Assembly: GCA_902475005.1 (NCBI GenBank)
Contig: CABRXV010000057.1
Coordinates: 1 to 13,490, forward strand
Length of the DNA: 13,490 nt
Direction: 5' to 3'
Origin: CABRXV01 sp900754955
Lineage (GTDB): Bacteria > Actinomycetota > Coriobacteriia > Coriobacteriales > Eggerthellaceae
Part shown: piece after piece, positions 6,065-13,490 of the stretch
How positions within the stretch are numbered: position 1 is the first letter of the stretch
Layout: every line of letters starts with the position of its first letter
Program-made: the position numbers and the translations under genes
The notes under the pieces: model-generated
Told to the model about the DNA's origin: nothing
The model's input: the letters and a program-made list of their open reading frames with translations, nothing else
Databases searched by the model: none

Positions 6065-7873
6065 TTAGAAAATCGGGTGTGTCGGGTGCTTCTCCACGTC
6101 GATCTCAAACGGCTTCGTGCGATCGTGCTTGGGACCGATCATCGGGATCCGCAGGTACGAGTCGTGCGTGCCGCCCGTGTGCACCACGTGCAGACCCGCG
6201 TTGTCGGTCTCCCACGTGAGCGGCTCGATCCAGTACGGCTCGCGGATGTAGCGACCTGCAATCTGCACGCGCAGCTTCTCGCCCGCATGCCAGAAGCGGC
6301 TCGTGGGGTTGATCTCGACATCGATCGGCACGATCTCGCCGGGCGTCAACTTGAGCTCGCGCTCGTGCGCCTGAATGGGTTGGAAATCGGTCGACTGCTC
6401 GGGATCAAGCTCGCGATGGCTCACGCGCATCTTGCCCCACGCGCCCGGATGCGGCGACGAATCGCCGAACACGCACACGGGCAGCTCCACGCCGTCGGCG
6501 CTGATCTTCTTGATGGTGATGAACAGGTCCATGTCGTCGTGGCCCTGCGCCTCGACCCACGCATGCAGCTTCATGTAGCCGGTGATCTCGGTGTCCTCGG
6601 TGAAGGTGTAGTCGAACTCCGCCTGGCCTTCGTTCGCATCGTAGGCGACGCTCGCCTCACCGGCAACGGGATCATCGGCAGCGGTCATGGTCGCCGCATC
6701 GAGATGGAGCTTGCGGTACTCGGTGCGCGCCAGCGGGAACTCGTTCTCGGGACGCGCCGTCTCATGCAGCTCGTCGTAGGCGTCCTGCACATCGACGCGC
6801 ACGCGCGGCGTAAGCTCCCAGCCGTTGTGGATGTCTTTGCAGTAGCGGTCGAAGAAGCGCTTGAGCTCATCCATGTTCTCGGGTGTGTAGAAATCCGGCC
6901 ACTCGAACTCGCGATGGGCGCGCAGCCACTTCTCCTTCGAGCCCGCAAGGCGCCAGCCCATCACCGAGCCGCGCAGGTGGAAGTGGTTCCAGCCAGCGCA
7001 CACGTACATCGGCACGGTGATCTTCGAGAAGTCAGGAATCTTGTTGCGCCAGTACACGTTCATGAGCGGATAGCGCTCGGCCATGGCGGCCTGGTCGTCG
7101 ATGCCGTTCTTGCCCGCTGCGCCGATGGTGGCGAAGCGCGTGAACGCGAGCGCGGGGATGCCGCCCTCGTAGAGCGACTCGCGGTACATGTCGCTCATGC
7201 CCTCCCACGGCGCGATGCACGCCAGATGGGGCGGCTGCTGAGCGGCGATGTGCCACTGGCTGATAGCGAGCGCAGACGAACCCGCCATGGTCACCTTGCC
7301 GTTGCACCAGGGCTGTTGGGCCGTCCACTCGATGAAGTCGTAGCCGTCCTCGCCATCCTGGATGCCGAACTGGTCCTGATAGCCGTCGGAGTAGCCCACG
7401 CCGCGGATGTCGATGTTGATCACCGCATAGCCGTTGTTGCACCAGTATGAGGGATCGGCCGCCTCGAACTTCGCCATCGGGGAGATGGCGCCCTCGGGCA
7501 CGCCTGGCGTGTAGGCGATGTCCTTGCCCGTGCGATACTCGTTCGGGCGCTTGCCGTAGTTCGACCACGCGAGGATAGCGGGCACCTGCTCGTCAGGCCC
7601 ACTCGAAGCGGGACGGAAAATGTCGCAGTACAGCTTAGCGCCGTCGCGCATCTCCACGGCAACATCCTGCTCGCAGATGATGCCAGGAGCCGCCTCGTAG
7701 GTGTGTGGATCGAAGGGATAGGGCTTCGCGAGAGCCTTCTCCTCTTCGCTCATCTGCTGGTATTCCTCCATCGGGACCGGCTTGAGCATTTGCATGTAGA
7801 TCTGTTCGTACGTCTCGCCGTTGAGGGTCTTCTCGATGACGATCTCATCGCGCTTGGGGAATTCGGGACCCAT
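6065..7873 (-). CDS. CocE/NonD-family serine hydrolase (X-Pro dipeptidyl-peptidase-like)
   Basis: A 602-residue alpha/beta-hydrolase of the Peptidase_S15 plus PepX_C architecture, a family that includes cocaine esterase, acylases and amidases. The hydrolase part covers about 65-350: VAVEMRDGAKLYCDIFRP (71-88), INIDIRGVGYSDG (152-164, oxyanion region), and the nucleophile elbow VTMAGSSALAISQW (194-207) with probable Ser200. KWLRAHREFEWPDFYTPE (315-332) is the usual position of the catalytic His (H320). The C-terminal jelly-roll (about 360-595) includes DDMDLFITI and FWHAGEKLRVQI. The usual catalytic Asp motif is replaced by AGWNHFHLRG (293-302), which has no Asp. ATG at 7873 follows GAGAAAGGCGGCACC; the open frame extends further upstream, but that part is Arg/Pro-rich and unlike the family. 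No signal peptide is seen, so it is likely cytosolic. The substrate is unknown. Confidence 0.9.
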   Translation of the reverse strand: MGPEFPKRDEIVIEKTLNGETYEQIYMQMLKPVPMEEYQQMSEEEKALAKPYPFDPHTYEAAPGIICEQDVAVEMRDGAKLYCDIFRPASSGPDEQVPAILAWSNYGKRPNEYRTGKDIAYTPGVPEGAISPMAKFEAADPSYWCNNGYAVINIDIRGVGYSDGYQDQFGIQDGEDGYDFIEWTAQQPWCNGKVTMAGSSALAISQWHIAAQQPPHLACIAPWEGMSDMYRESLYEGGIPALAFTRFATIGAAGKNGIDDQAAMAERYPLMNVYWRNKIPDFSKITVPMYVCAGWNHFHLRGSVMGWRLAGSKEKWLRAHREFEWPDFYTPENMDELKRFFDRYCKDIHNGWELTPRVRVDVQDAYDELHETARPENEFPLARTEYRKLHLDAATMTAADDPVAGEASVAYDANEGQAEFDYTFTEDTEITGYMKLHAWVEAQGHDDMDLFITIKKISADGVELPVCVFGDSSPHPGAWGKMRVSHRELDPEQSTDFQPIQAHERELKLTPGEIVPIDVEINPTSRFWHAGEKLRVQIAGRYIREPYWIEPLTWETDNAGLHVVHTGGTHDSYLRIPMIGPKHDRTKPFEIDVEKHPTHPIF

Positions 7874-8084
7874 GGTGCCGCCTTTCTCGAACTGACTGAC
7901 GAGGAGGGGCAGCGCCGGCACGACGGGCGCACCGCGACGCAGGCCGCGCGCCCAGCGGACGCGTACAGCCTTTCGGCGCCGAGCACTTCCGCGCCCGGGC
8001 ACCGCCCCCTTCCTTTGGTAAGCATGATCGCGCGGCGAGGAAGGCGAAACCAGAACACTGGCGGCAAAAGTGTCCGATGTGGAA

Positions 8085-8094
8085 GGGGGGGGGG
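8085..8094. repeat. Homopolymer G10 tract
   Basis: Ten consecutive G on the plus strand (C on the coding strand of the neighbours), about 210 bp upstream of the hydrolase start. Such tracts are prone to slippage during replication and sequencing. It lies outside any accepted gene. Confidence 0.85.
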
Positions 8095-8135
8095 TGCGGC
8101 GAGGCTGCGGTCGGCGGTCGGCCCCTCCTCGGGTG

Positions 8136-8245
8136 AAGCGAGAACCATACGGGGTGGGACGCTTTTCTCTTCGCCGATGCGATGAGTCCACTGGAAGGCG
8201 AAGAGGGCGATGCCCCACTTCCTCCTAAGGCAAAGCGAGAACCAT
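8136..8245. repeat. Direct repeat pair AAGCGAGAACCAT
   Basis: Identical 13-bp copies sit at 8136-8148 and 8233-8245, each preceded by a TCCTC-rich stretch and followed by a GGG-rich one. The repeat unit is therefore about 30 bp with mismatches. Between them is an inverted pair CTCTTCGCC (8167-8175) and GGCGAAGAG (8197-8205). Confidence 0.6.
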
Positions 8246-8261
8246 GCGAGTTGGGGGGCTT

Positions 8262-8336
8262 GGCCTTCGCCAGCGAGGCGGGGTTGCCGGGAGGCGAAGG
8301 CCGACATTTCTGGTGCGCATGATGTCGGCTTCGCCT
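8262..8336 (-). terminator. Alternative hairpins downstream of the surface-protein gene
   Basis: The arm at 8292-8307 can pair with 8322-8336 (15 bp with one bulged base, 14-nt loop) or, through GGCGAAGGCC (8293-8302), with GGCCTTCGCC at 8262-8271. The first stem lies about 30 bp after the surface-gene stop and is the likely transcript end, although no U-run follows it. Confidence 0.45.
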
Positions 8337-8366
8337 CTTGAGAGTGGAGTGCTTCGCCTTTGGTTG

Positions 8367-11300
8367 CTAGCGGCGACGGAGGCGGGTGAGGGCTGTGAGG
8401 CAGGCTGCGAGGGCGAGCACTACCAGGGCTCCAAGGCCTGCCATGGCGATCGGCAGCGGGTCGCCCGTCTGCGCGAGGGTGCCGTCAGAGCCAGCGCTGC
8501 TCGAACCCTGGCCGGAGCCGCCGTCACCGTTGCCGTCGCCGGGCTGGCTGCCAGCCTGATCGCCGTTGCCGTCATCCGAACCGCCGCCGGGGTTGCTCGG
8601 ATCGGTGCCGGGGTTGTCGGGATCGACACCCTCGTCACCGCCGCCCGGGTTGTCTGGATCGACTCCTGGATCGACCGCCTTCACGTTCACCTGCACGTCG
8701 GCGTAGAGCGGCTGGTAGTTGGCCGCGCCGTCGGCAGGCGTGAACACCGCGCGGTAGGTACCCGCCGCATTCACGACACCCGCCACGTCGACCCAGCTCC
8801 ACGTGCCGGCCACCGGCGCGCCGTCGGCCATGGTCACCGCACCGCCCGTCAGCGCAACGTCGGCGAGCTTCGTGCCCGCCGGCACCTCGGCAGGGTCGGC
8901 GGCGAGACCCGTCTGCGTCAGCGCCGCTGGAGTGATGACGACGCCCGCCACATACTCCTTCTCGAAGGGCGCGTAGGCGCCGGAGCCCTCGTAGACGAAC
9001 TTCACGTCGTAGGAGCCCACGCCGACCGGCGCCCCGTCCGTCCAGGGCTTGTCGCCCGAGCGGTAGAGCACCTGCACCTCGCCCTGCTCGGACGCGGGGA
9101 AATCCGTCCCGAACGTCGGCGCCGCAGGTACAGCGTCGCCGGTGTACTCGGCGGTGACGCCAGCGAACGAGATGTCCACATCAGAGCCGATGTCCTCGAG
9201 CCACTTCGCGTAGAGGGTCGCATCCGCGTCGAACGCGGTTGCCGTCGCGCCTGCGGCGGGATCGGCGTCCTCCTCCAGCACCACCGGTTGGGTGAGCTGC
9301 TCATCGAGGTACCAACCCGCCAGCGCAAAGCCGTCGCGCGTCGGCACGGGCAGGTCGCCCGCGCTCAGCGTGCCGCCCGTCGGCAGCTCCACCGTTGCGG
9401 TGGCGCCGTCCGCGAACGTGCCCGCGCCCGCATCGAGCGTGAGCGCCACCGTGGCGGGGGCGGTCAGCTCCCACTGCGCGTAGTAGGTAGTCGCGCCCGC
9501 CGTCTGGTACACGGTGGCCTCCGTCACCTGATCGCCGCCCTGCGGCTGCGTGAACCAGCCCTTGAACGTGTAACCGTCGCGCACCGGCGTGGGCAGCGCG
9601 CCAAGCGCAGCGCCGTACGTAGCACTCGTCGTGGCAGTAGCAGCGCCCTCAACCGTGCCGCCCTGGGCATCGAGCGTCACCGTATACCGCTTCGGCGTCC
9701 ACTGCGCCTTCACCGTCAGGTCGGTGCTCACCACGGTGCCGGTGGTGAATTCGGCGCTGTCGGCCGTCTGCCAGCCCGCGAAGTCGTAGCCCGTGCGGCT
9801 CGCCGTGGGCAGGCTCGCCAACGTGCCGCCCGCCGTGACGGTCTCGGTGCCGGGATGACCCCCGTCGAGCGCACCGCCGTTGGCGTCGAACGTCACCGTA
9901 ACCTGCTGCGCCGGCGGCGTGGAGGCCTCGCCCCACGTCATCACGTAGGGGCTGAACCCGGAGGCGGGAACATCGAAGCTCACGTAGCCCTGCTTCGCTG
10001 TGCTCGTGTCGAGCGTCATCGGCTCCACCGCGCTGGCGGCGATGAGGTCGCTCACCTCCTGGTCGGTGGCGCTGTAGTCGCGGTGCAGGCCGGTGAAATG
10101 GTAGACCCTGATGGTGGCAGGATCGGCCCCCTCGGGCACCTTCCAGAACACCTTCGTGCCCGCGCTTGAGCTCACCCAGGCGTTCGACTGGCTCTGGTCC
10201 ACCAGGTCGAGGTACTGGAAGTCGTAGTGCTCGCCCACCGTGCCCGCGCCGAGCTGCGCGTTGGCGTGGTCGATGAGCTCCTGCTCGCGCTGACCCGGCA
10301 GCAGGTCGTCGGAGAAGAGCGTCACGTCGGAGACGTCGGCCAGCGGCACACTCTCGTTGCCGTTGAAGTACACCGTGGCGCCGTCGGGCAGCGCGGCCGC
10401 CACGCCGCCTTCCGTCTCGAGCGCCGCCTCGATGGCAGTGGCGTCGTCCGCATCGACCAGCGGGACGTTCAGATCGCCCGCCTCGGCGGCCTGCGCATCC
10501 GACACGTCGCGAATGGTGAGCTCGGAGGGCTCGAGCGCGAATGTGTAGCGGTGCTCGTTCACCGTCACGTCCACCGAGTCCTCGGTCCCGCCGCCAGCCG
10601 CGCGCGTCTGCGGGCCCTCGATGGTCAGGTCGATGCGCGCGGTGTAGCTGCCCGGCTTAGTGTCGTCCTCGATCACCGCACCGTTCTCGTCGTAGTAGCG
10701 CACCGCTGCCGTAGTGCCCTCGTCGAGCAGCTCGTTCAGCTCGGCGATGGTGTAGGCGTTGCCCTGGCCGTCGATCACGTACTGATCGGTGAAGTGGCCG
10801 CCGTCTTCGCTCGTGCCGCCCACGTACTTCTCAACCGAAGCAGGGCGCAGCGTCAGGCAGGTGATCTCGTAGGTGAAGGTCGCGTTCTGGCCCTCGGCGA
10901 GCTTCCAGGCACCCGCCGCGTCGTCGTAAACGAGCGTGAACGTCTCCTGGCCGTCCTCGTCGTTCTTGGCGAAGTAGTGCGCGCCGTAGGCGGGATCGCC
11001 CATCTTCGCGTAGGCGTCCAGGTACGCCTGGCCGTTCATGGTCACCTCGACGGTCCACGCGCCGTCGGCACCTTGCGTGGGCTCACCCACCGTGAAGCTG
11101 TCGGCGATGAGCGGCTGGACGCCCTCGCCCGAGGCCGCGAACGTCATGTCGGGATGCGCGTTGCTGCCCGCATCGCCGTTGATCTCGTTCACACCGTCGA
11201 GCGTGACGCTCACAGCATCGCCAAGCCGCTCCGCCACATAGGCCCCCGTCGGCGCGGCGGGCGTCACGGTACCAGGCTCGACAGCCCACTGCGCCGTGGC

Positions 11301-13490
11301 GGTCACGTTCTCGCCGATGGCAGTGAGCGCAGTCAGCTCCTTTCCGTCGGGCAGCTGCCAGCCGAGGAACTCGTGGCCCTCCCACGCGACGGTAGGCAGG
11401 CCGCCCCAGCTGTTGAGGCACTGGTCCTCGGGCACAAGCACCTGGGCCGCGCCCTTCGTGAACGTGGCGCCTTCCGCCTCGTCGCCCTCAACGCCATCGT
11501 TGTCGTCGAACGTCACCTGCACGATGACGGCCTGCGCGAGGTCGCTGTCCTCGTGGTTCTCGTCGCCCGCGCCCCACGCGTAGTAGATACCCGGCTTGCT
11601 CACCTCGAAGCGAGCGCCCTCGGCCTCGATGGGGTCGGACTTGTCGTCGCTCTCGCTCCAGTAATAGGTGTCGGCGTCGCCGTTCTGCAGGATCACCGCG
11701 ATGCTGCCGGGCGTCTCACCCTCGGTGTAGGCAACGTCGGGCGTGGCGAGCTTGGCCTTGGCGATGACCACGCCGTCCTCGAACGTCTGGGAGAAGGCCG
11801 CGTAGGCATCGTCCTCGGCGCGCGTCACGCGCACGTCGTAGGAGCCGGCGTTCACGGGCGTCTCGGTCGTCCAGGCGTTCTCATCGTCGGAGTTCGCCAG
11901 GCGGTACTCCACCGTGAAGCCCTCAACCTGCGGATCCTTGTCGAACACGAAGGGCTTGCCCGCGCCGTCGTAGACGTAAGCCGTATTGCCCGCACTGGGC
12001 GTGACGGCTATCTCTTGCAGCTCAACCGTGCAGATGCCCTGGAACGTCACCGGGGTGGCCGTCGGATCCTCAAGGGTCCAGCCGGAGAGCACGGCGGGAT
12101 TGGCGGACGGGTCGCCGTTGCTCCACACCAGCGTCACCGTCTTGGACGCGTCGCCCTCAACCGCATGCGTGCCCTCTTCAAGGTTCAGCGCTTTATCGAA
12201 GGCCGCCACGTAGGGCGCTGCCTGGATGGTCACGTCCACCTTCCAGATCTTGTCGGCCTTCGCCAGGCCGAAGAAGCGCGCCGCGCCCTCCAGCAGGCCC
12301 TCGGCCGGCGTGTCCTCGGAATAGACCTCACCGATCGTGTACGAATCGCTCTGCCCCTCGGCGTTGGCGATCAACTCGTTGAAGGTCTGCGCGCCGTGCT
12401 CGGACGCCATCGCCTTGTTCGCATCGGCCACCTTCACGTCGAGCAGCGCGTTCACGTCCTCGACCGAGACCTCGGGCTTCGTCTTGCAGACGACGTTCTT
12501 CTCCACCGTCACGTCGGTGGGCTCGCCGTCCACGTACAGCGTGGCCGTCACGGTGACGGAGCCCGCCGCCAGCTTCTCAAGCGCACCCGTGTCGGGGTCG
12601 ATGGACGCCACGGTGTTGTCGCTCACCGAGTACTTGAAGGACAGACGATCGTCGTAGCTGGCGTTGGAGAACCCGGCACCGGCCTTGAACGCCGCTTCCG
12701 CCGTGTCCTCGTCCAGCTCGTCGGGGCCTTCGAGCGCCGGCTTCACGGCAATGACCTCCACCGTCGCGAAAGCGCTCGGATTGGACGCGGACGTGGCGGT
12801 GATGTTGGCGCCGCCCGCCTGCTTAACCGTCACAACGCCCTGCCCGGCCGCTGCGGAAACGGAGGCCGTTTGCTCGTTGTCGGAGCTCCATTCGATGCCG
12901 TTGTCGAACGCGTTGGCTGGCGTGGTGTAGCCGGTCAGGCGCAGCGTGCCCGCGCCGTCCTGGTTGAGATCGACCACGCGCAGCGCGTCGCCGTCGATGG
13001 TCACGCCCTCCACCGGGTTGTTCTGGATGGTGCGCGCCGGGCCGTAGGCGATCACCGTGCCGCCGGAGATGCCGGACAGCTGGCTCTTGCCGCCGCCGCT
13101 CACGTAGTACTTGCCGAACACCGTCGAGGTGCCAGACGCCACCGTGGCGTTCATCGTGCTGTTGTCGGTTTGGAAGCTGTCGGACAGGCGCGTCGCAGAC
13201 AGCGCGGCGACATCCTCTACCGAGCTGGCGCTGACGGCGCCGTCGACGGCGTAGATGCCGTCTTGGCTTCCCCACCCGTTGACGCTCGCATACGGCGCCG
13301 AGACATTCTTGTAGTTCTGCGTCTGGATGGCGCCCACGAACGGGTCCACGTCGCCCATCTGCACGGCGCCCTGGCCGTTCGCCATCACGTGCACGGTCGA
13401 GCCGCCGCTCAGCTGCCAGGCAACGCCCTGGTAGGGAATGAAGGTGCCGCCCGTAACGTAGGCGTTCGCGCCGTCGAACTGCACCGGCTT
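8367..13490 (-). CDS. Giant cell-wall surface protein with InlB B-repeats, Ig-like domains and LAQTG anchor (5'-partial)
   Basis: The window holds the last 1707 residues; the N-terminus and signal peptide lie beyond the right edge. Read from the N-side, with window positions: a Gly/Ser/Thr-rich beta-helix-like stretch (about 13000-13490), two Big_2-like Ig domains (about 12745-12985 and 12495-12740), module A (12010-12350), an MBG-like domain (11750-11990), a divergent InlB-type repeat ending in TATAQW (11285-11525), module B (10848-11105), an unrecognised region (9960-10850), three InlB/Listeria-Bacteroides repeats (9200-9905) of the type VTFDANGG...GYDFAGW...KAQW, and an MBG-like region (8680-9190). 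A Gly/Asp/Asn/Pro-rich wall-spanning linker with two GVDPDNPG copies (8485-8680) leads to LAQTG (8463-8477), a hydrophobic helix and an LRRR tail. It is probably a sortase-anchored adhesin. The binding partner is unknown. Confidence 0.93.
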   Translation of the reverse strand, partial: KPVQFDGANAYVTGGTFIPYQGVAWQLSGGSTVHVMANGQGAVQMGDVDPFVGAIQTQNYKNVSAPYASVNGWGSQDGIYAVDGAVSASSVEDVAALSATRLSDSFQTDNSTMNATVASGTSTVFGKYYVSGGGKSQLSGISGGTVIAYGPARTIQNNPVEGVTIDGDALRVVDLNQDGAGTLRLTGYTTPANAFDNGIEWSSDNEQTASVSAAAGQGVVTVKQAGGANITATSASNPSAFATVEVIAVKPALEGPDELDEDTAEAAFKAGAGFSNASYDDRLSFKYSVSDNTVASIDPDTGALEKLAAGSVTVTATLYVDGEPTDVTVEKNVVCKTKPEVSVEDVNALLDVKVADANKAMASEHGAQTFNELIANAEGQSDSYTIGEVYSEDTPAEGLLEGAARFFGLAKADKIWKVDVTIQAAPYVAAFDKALNLEEGTHAVEGDASKTVTLVWSNGDPSANPAVLSGWTLEDPTATPVTFQGICTVELQEIAVTPSAGNTAYVYDGAGKPFVFDKDPQVEGFTVEYRLANSDDENAWTTETPVNAGSYDVRVTRAEDDAYAAFSQTFEDGVVIAKAKLATPDVAYTEGETPGSIAVILQNGDADTYYWSESDDKSDPIEAEGARFEVSKPGIYYAWGAGDENHEDSDLAQAVIVQVTFDDNDGVEGDEAEGATFTKGAAQVLVPEDQCLNSWGGLPTVAWEGHEFLGWQLPDGKELTALTAIGENVTATAQWAVEPGTVTPAAPTGAYVAERLGDAVSVTLDGVNEINGDAGSNAHPDMTFAASGEGVQPLIADSFTVGEPTQGADGAWTVEVTMNGQAYLDAYAKMGDPAYGAHYFAKNDEDGQETFTLVYDDAAGAWKLAEGQNATFTYEITCLTLRPASVEKYVGGTSEDGGHFTDQYVIDGQGNAYTIAELNELLDEGTTAAVRYYDENGAVIEDDTKPGSYTARIDLTIEGPQTRAAGGGTEDSVDVTVNEHRYTFALEPSELTIRDVSDAQAAEAGDLNVPLVDADDATAIEAALETEGGVAAALPDGATVYFNGNESVPLADVSDVTLFSDDLLPGQREQELIDHANAQLGAGTVGEHYDFQYLDLVDQSQSNAWVSSSAGTKVFWKVPEGADPATIRVYHFTGLHRDYSATDQEVSDLIAASAVEPMTLDTSTAKQGYVSFDVPASGFSPYVMTWGEASTPPAQQVTVTFDANGGALDGGHPGTETVTAGGTLASLPTASRTGYDFAGWQTADSAEFTTGTVVSTDLTVKAQWTPKRYTVTLDAQGGTVEGAATATTSATYGAALGALPTPVRDGYTFKGWFTQPQGGDQVTEATVYQTAGATTYYAQWELTAPATVALTLDAGAGTFADGATATVELPTGGTLSAGDLPVPTRDGFALAGWYLDEQLTQPVVLEEDADPAAGATATAFDADATLYAKWLEDIGSDVDISFAGVTAEYTGDAVPAAPTFGTDFPASEQGEVQVLYRSGDKPWTDGAPVGVGSYDVKFVYEGSGAYAPFEKEYVAGVVITPAALTQTGLAADPAEVPAGTKLADVALTGGAVTMADGAPVAGTWSWVDVAGVVNAAGTYRAVFTPADGAANYQPLYADVQVNVKAVDPGVDPDNPGGGDEGVDPDNPGTDPSNPGGGSDDGNGDQAGSQPGDGNGDGGSGQGSSSAGSDGTLAQTGDPLPIAMAGLGALVVLALAACLTALTRLRRR
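8370..8477 (-). other. Sortase sorting signal: LAQTG, membrane helix, Arg tail
   Basis: LAQTG at 8463-8477 is followed by DPLPIAMAGLGALVVLALAA and then TRLRRR at the C-terminus. LAxTG is the motif attributed to class E sortases of high-GC Actinobacteria (established knowledge). No sortase gene is in the window. Confidence 0.85.

Larger units (their letters stand above)
7874..8366. other. Noncoding gap with G10 tract and inverted-repeat cluster
   Basis: These 493 bp separate the hydrolase gene from the surface-protein gene, both on the minus strand. I found no credible gene in either strand and no clear promoter for the hydrolase, though it must be transcribed from here or by read-through. 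The half next to the surface gene (about 8131-8366) is full of CTTCGCC/GGCGAAG repeats, and a run of ten G lies at 8085-8094. Confidence 0.6.

Noticed and set aside
5225..7450. 741-codon plus-strand open frame opposite the TetR, membrane-protein and hydrolase genes
   Set aside because: It is antisense to three well-supported genes, is rich in His/Arg/Val/Ala repeats typical of mirrored GC-rich codons, and has no recognisable domain.
8050..8061. Dyad CCAG-AACA-CTGG upstream of the hydrolase
   Set aside because: The arms are only 4 bp, so it is too short to claim as an operator.
7874..8218. N-terminal extension of the hydrolase frame
   Set aside because: It is Arg/Pro-rich, unlike any CocE/NonD N-terminus, passes through the G10 tract, and the ATG at 7873 is followed directly by family-like sequence.
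8244..10169. 641-codon plus-strand open frame opposite the surface-protein gene
   Set aside because: The Arg/His/Gly-rich product is a mirror of the Ala/Asp/Thr/Val-rich surface protein and has no family features.

Overview
The window is high-GC bacterial DNA. It carries a gut-type IMP dehydrogenase with the DSSEG signature, a cell-wall protein with InlB/Listeria-Bacteroides repeats and an LAQTG sorting signal, and a CocE/NonD hydrolase. Together with the base composition, these point to Coriobacteriia, probably family Eggerthellaceae (Eggerthella/Gordonibacter-like). That placement is inferred from protein style; no 16S gene is present. Nothing looks like a phage, plasmid or classical insertion sequence.

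Layout: (1) 1-816, minus strand: N-terminal half of IMP dehydrogenase, cut by the left edge. (2) 817-1067: divergent promoter region. (3) 1068-2426, plus strand: a two-gene unit of a YtrA-type GntR repressor and a stomatin/SPFH membrane protein. (4) 2530-2566: strong hairpin shared as a terminator by the convergent SPFH and HD genes. (5) 2589-3188, minus: HD-domain phosphohydrolase with its own promoter. (6) 3411-4412, minus: ArsP_2-type heavy-metal/manganese exporter with a Cys- and His-rich cytoplasmic loop. (7) 4554-4699: a compact noncoding element with imperfect terminal inverted repeats and three internal hairpins, resembling a MITE or REP element. (8) 4702-7873, minus: hydrolase, then a four-helix membrane protein of unknown role, then a TetR regulator, all in one direction. 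(9) 7874-8366: about 490 bp of noncoding DNA with a G10 tract and a cluster of CTTCGCC/GGCGAAG inverted repeats. (10) 8367-13490, minus: the last 1707 residues of a giant multidomain surface protein whose N-terminus lies beyond the right edge.

How the genes may work together: the GntR/SPFH pair looks like an autoregulated membrane-stress module. The TetR and the small membrane protein are close enough to be co-transcribed and may respond to a ligand linked to the upstream hydrolase. The exporter likely protects against metal excess. The most unusual material is noncoding: the palindromic element between the TetR and exporter genes, and the repeat-rich gap behind the surface-protein gene.
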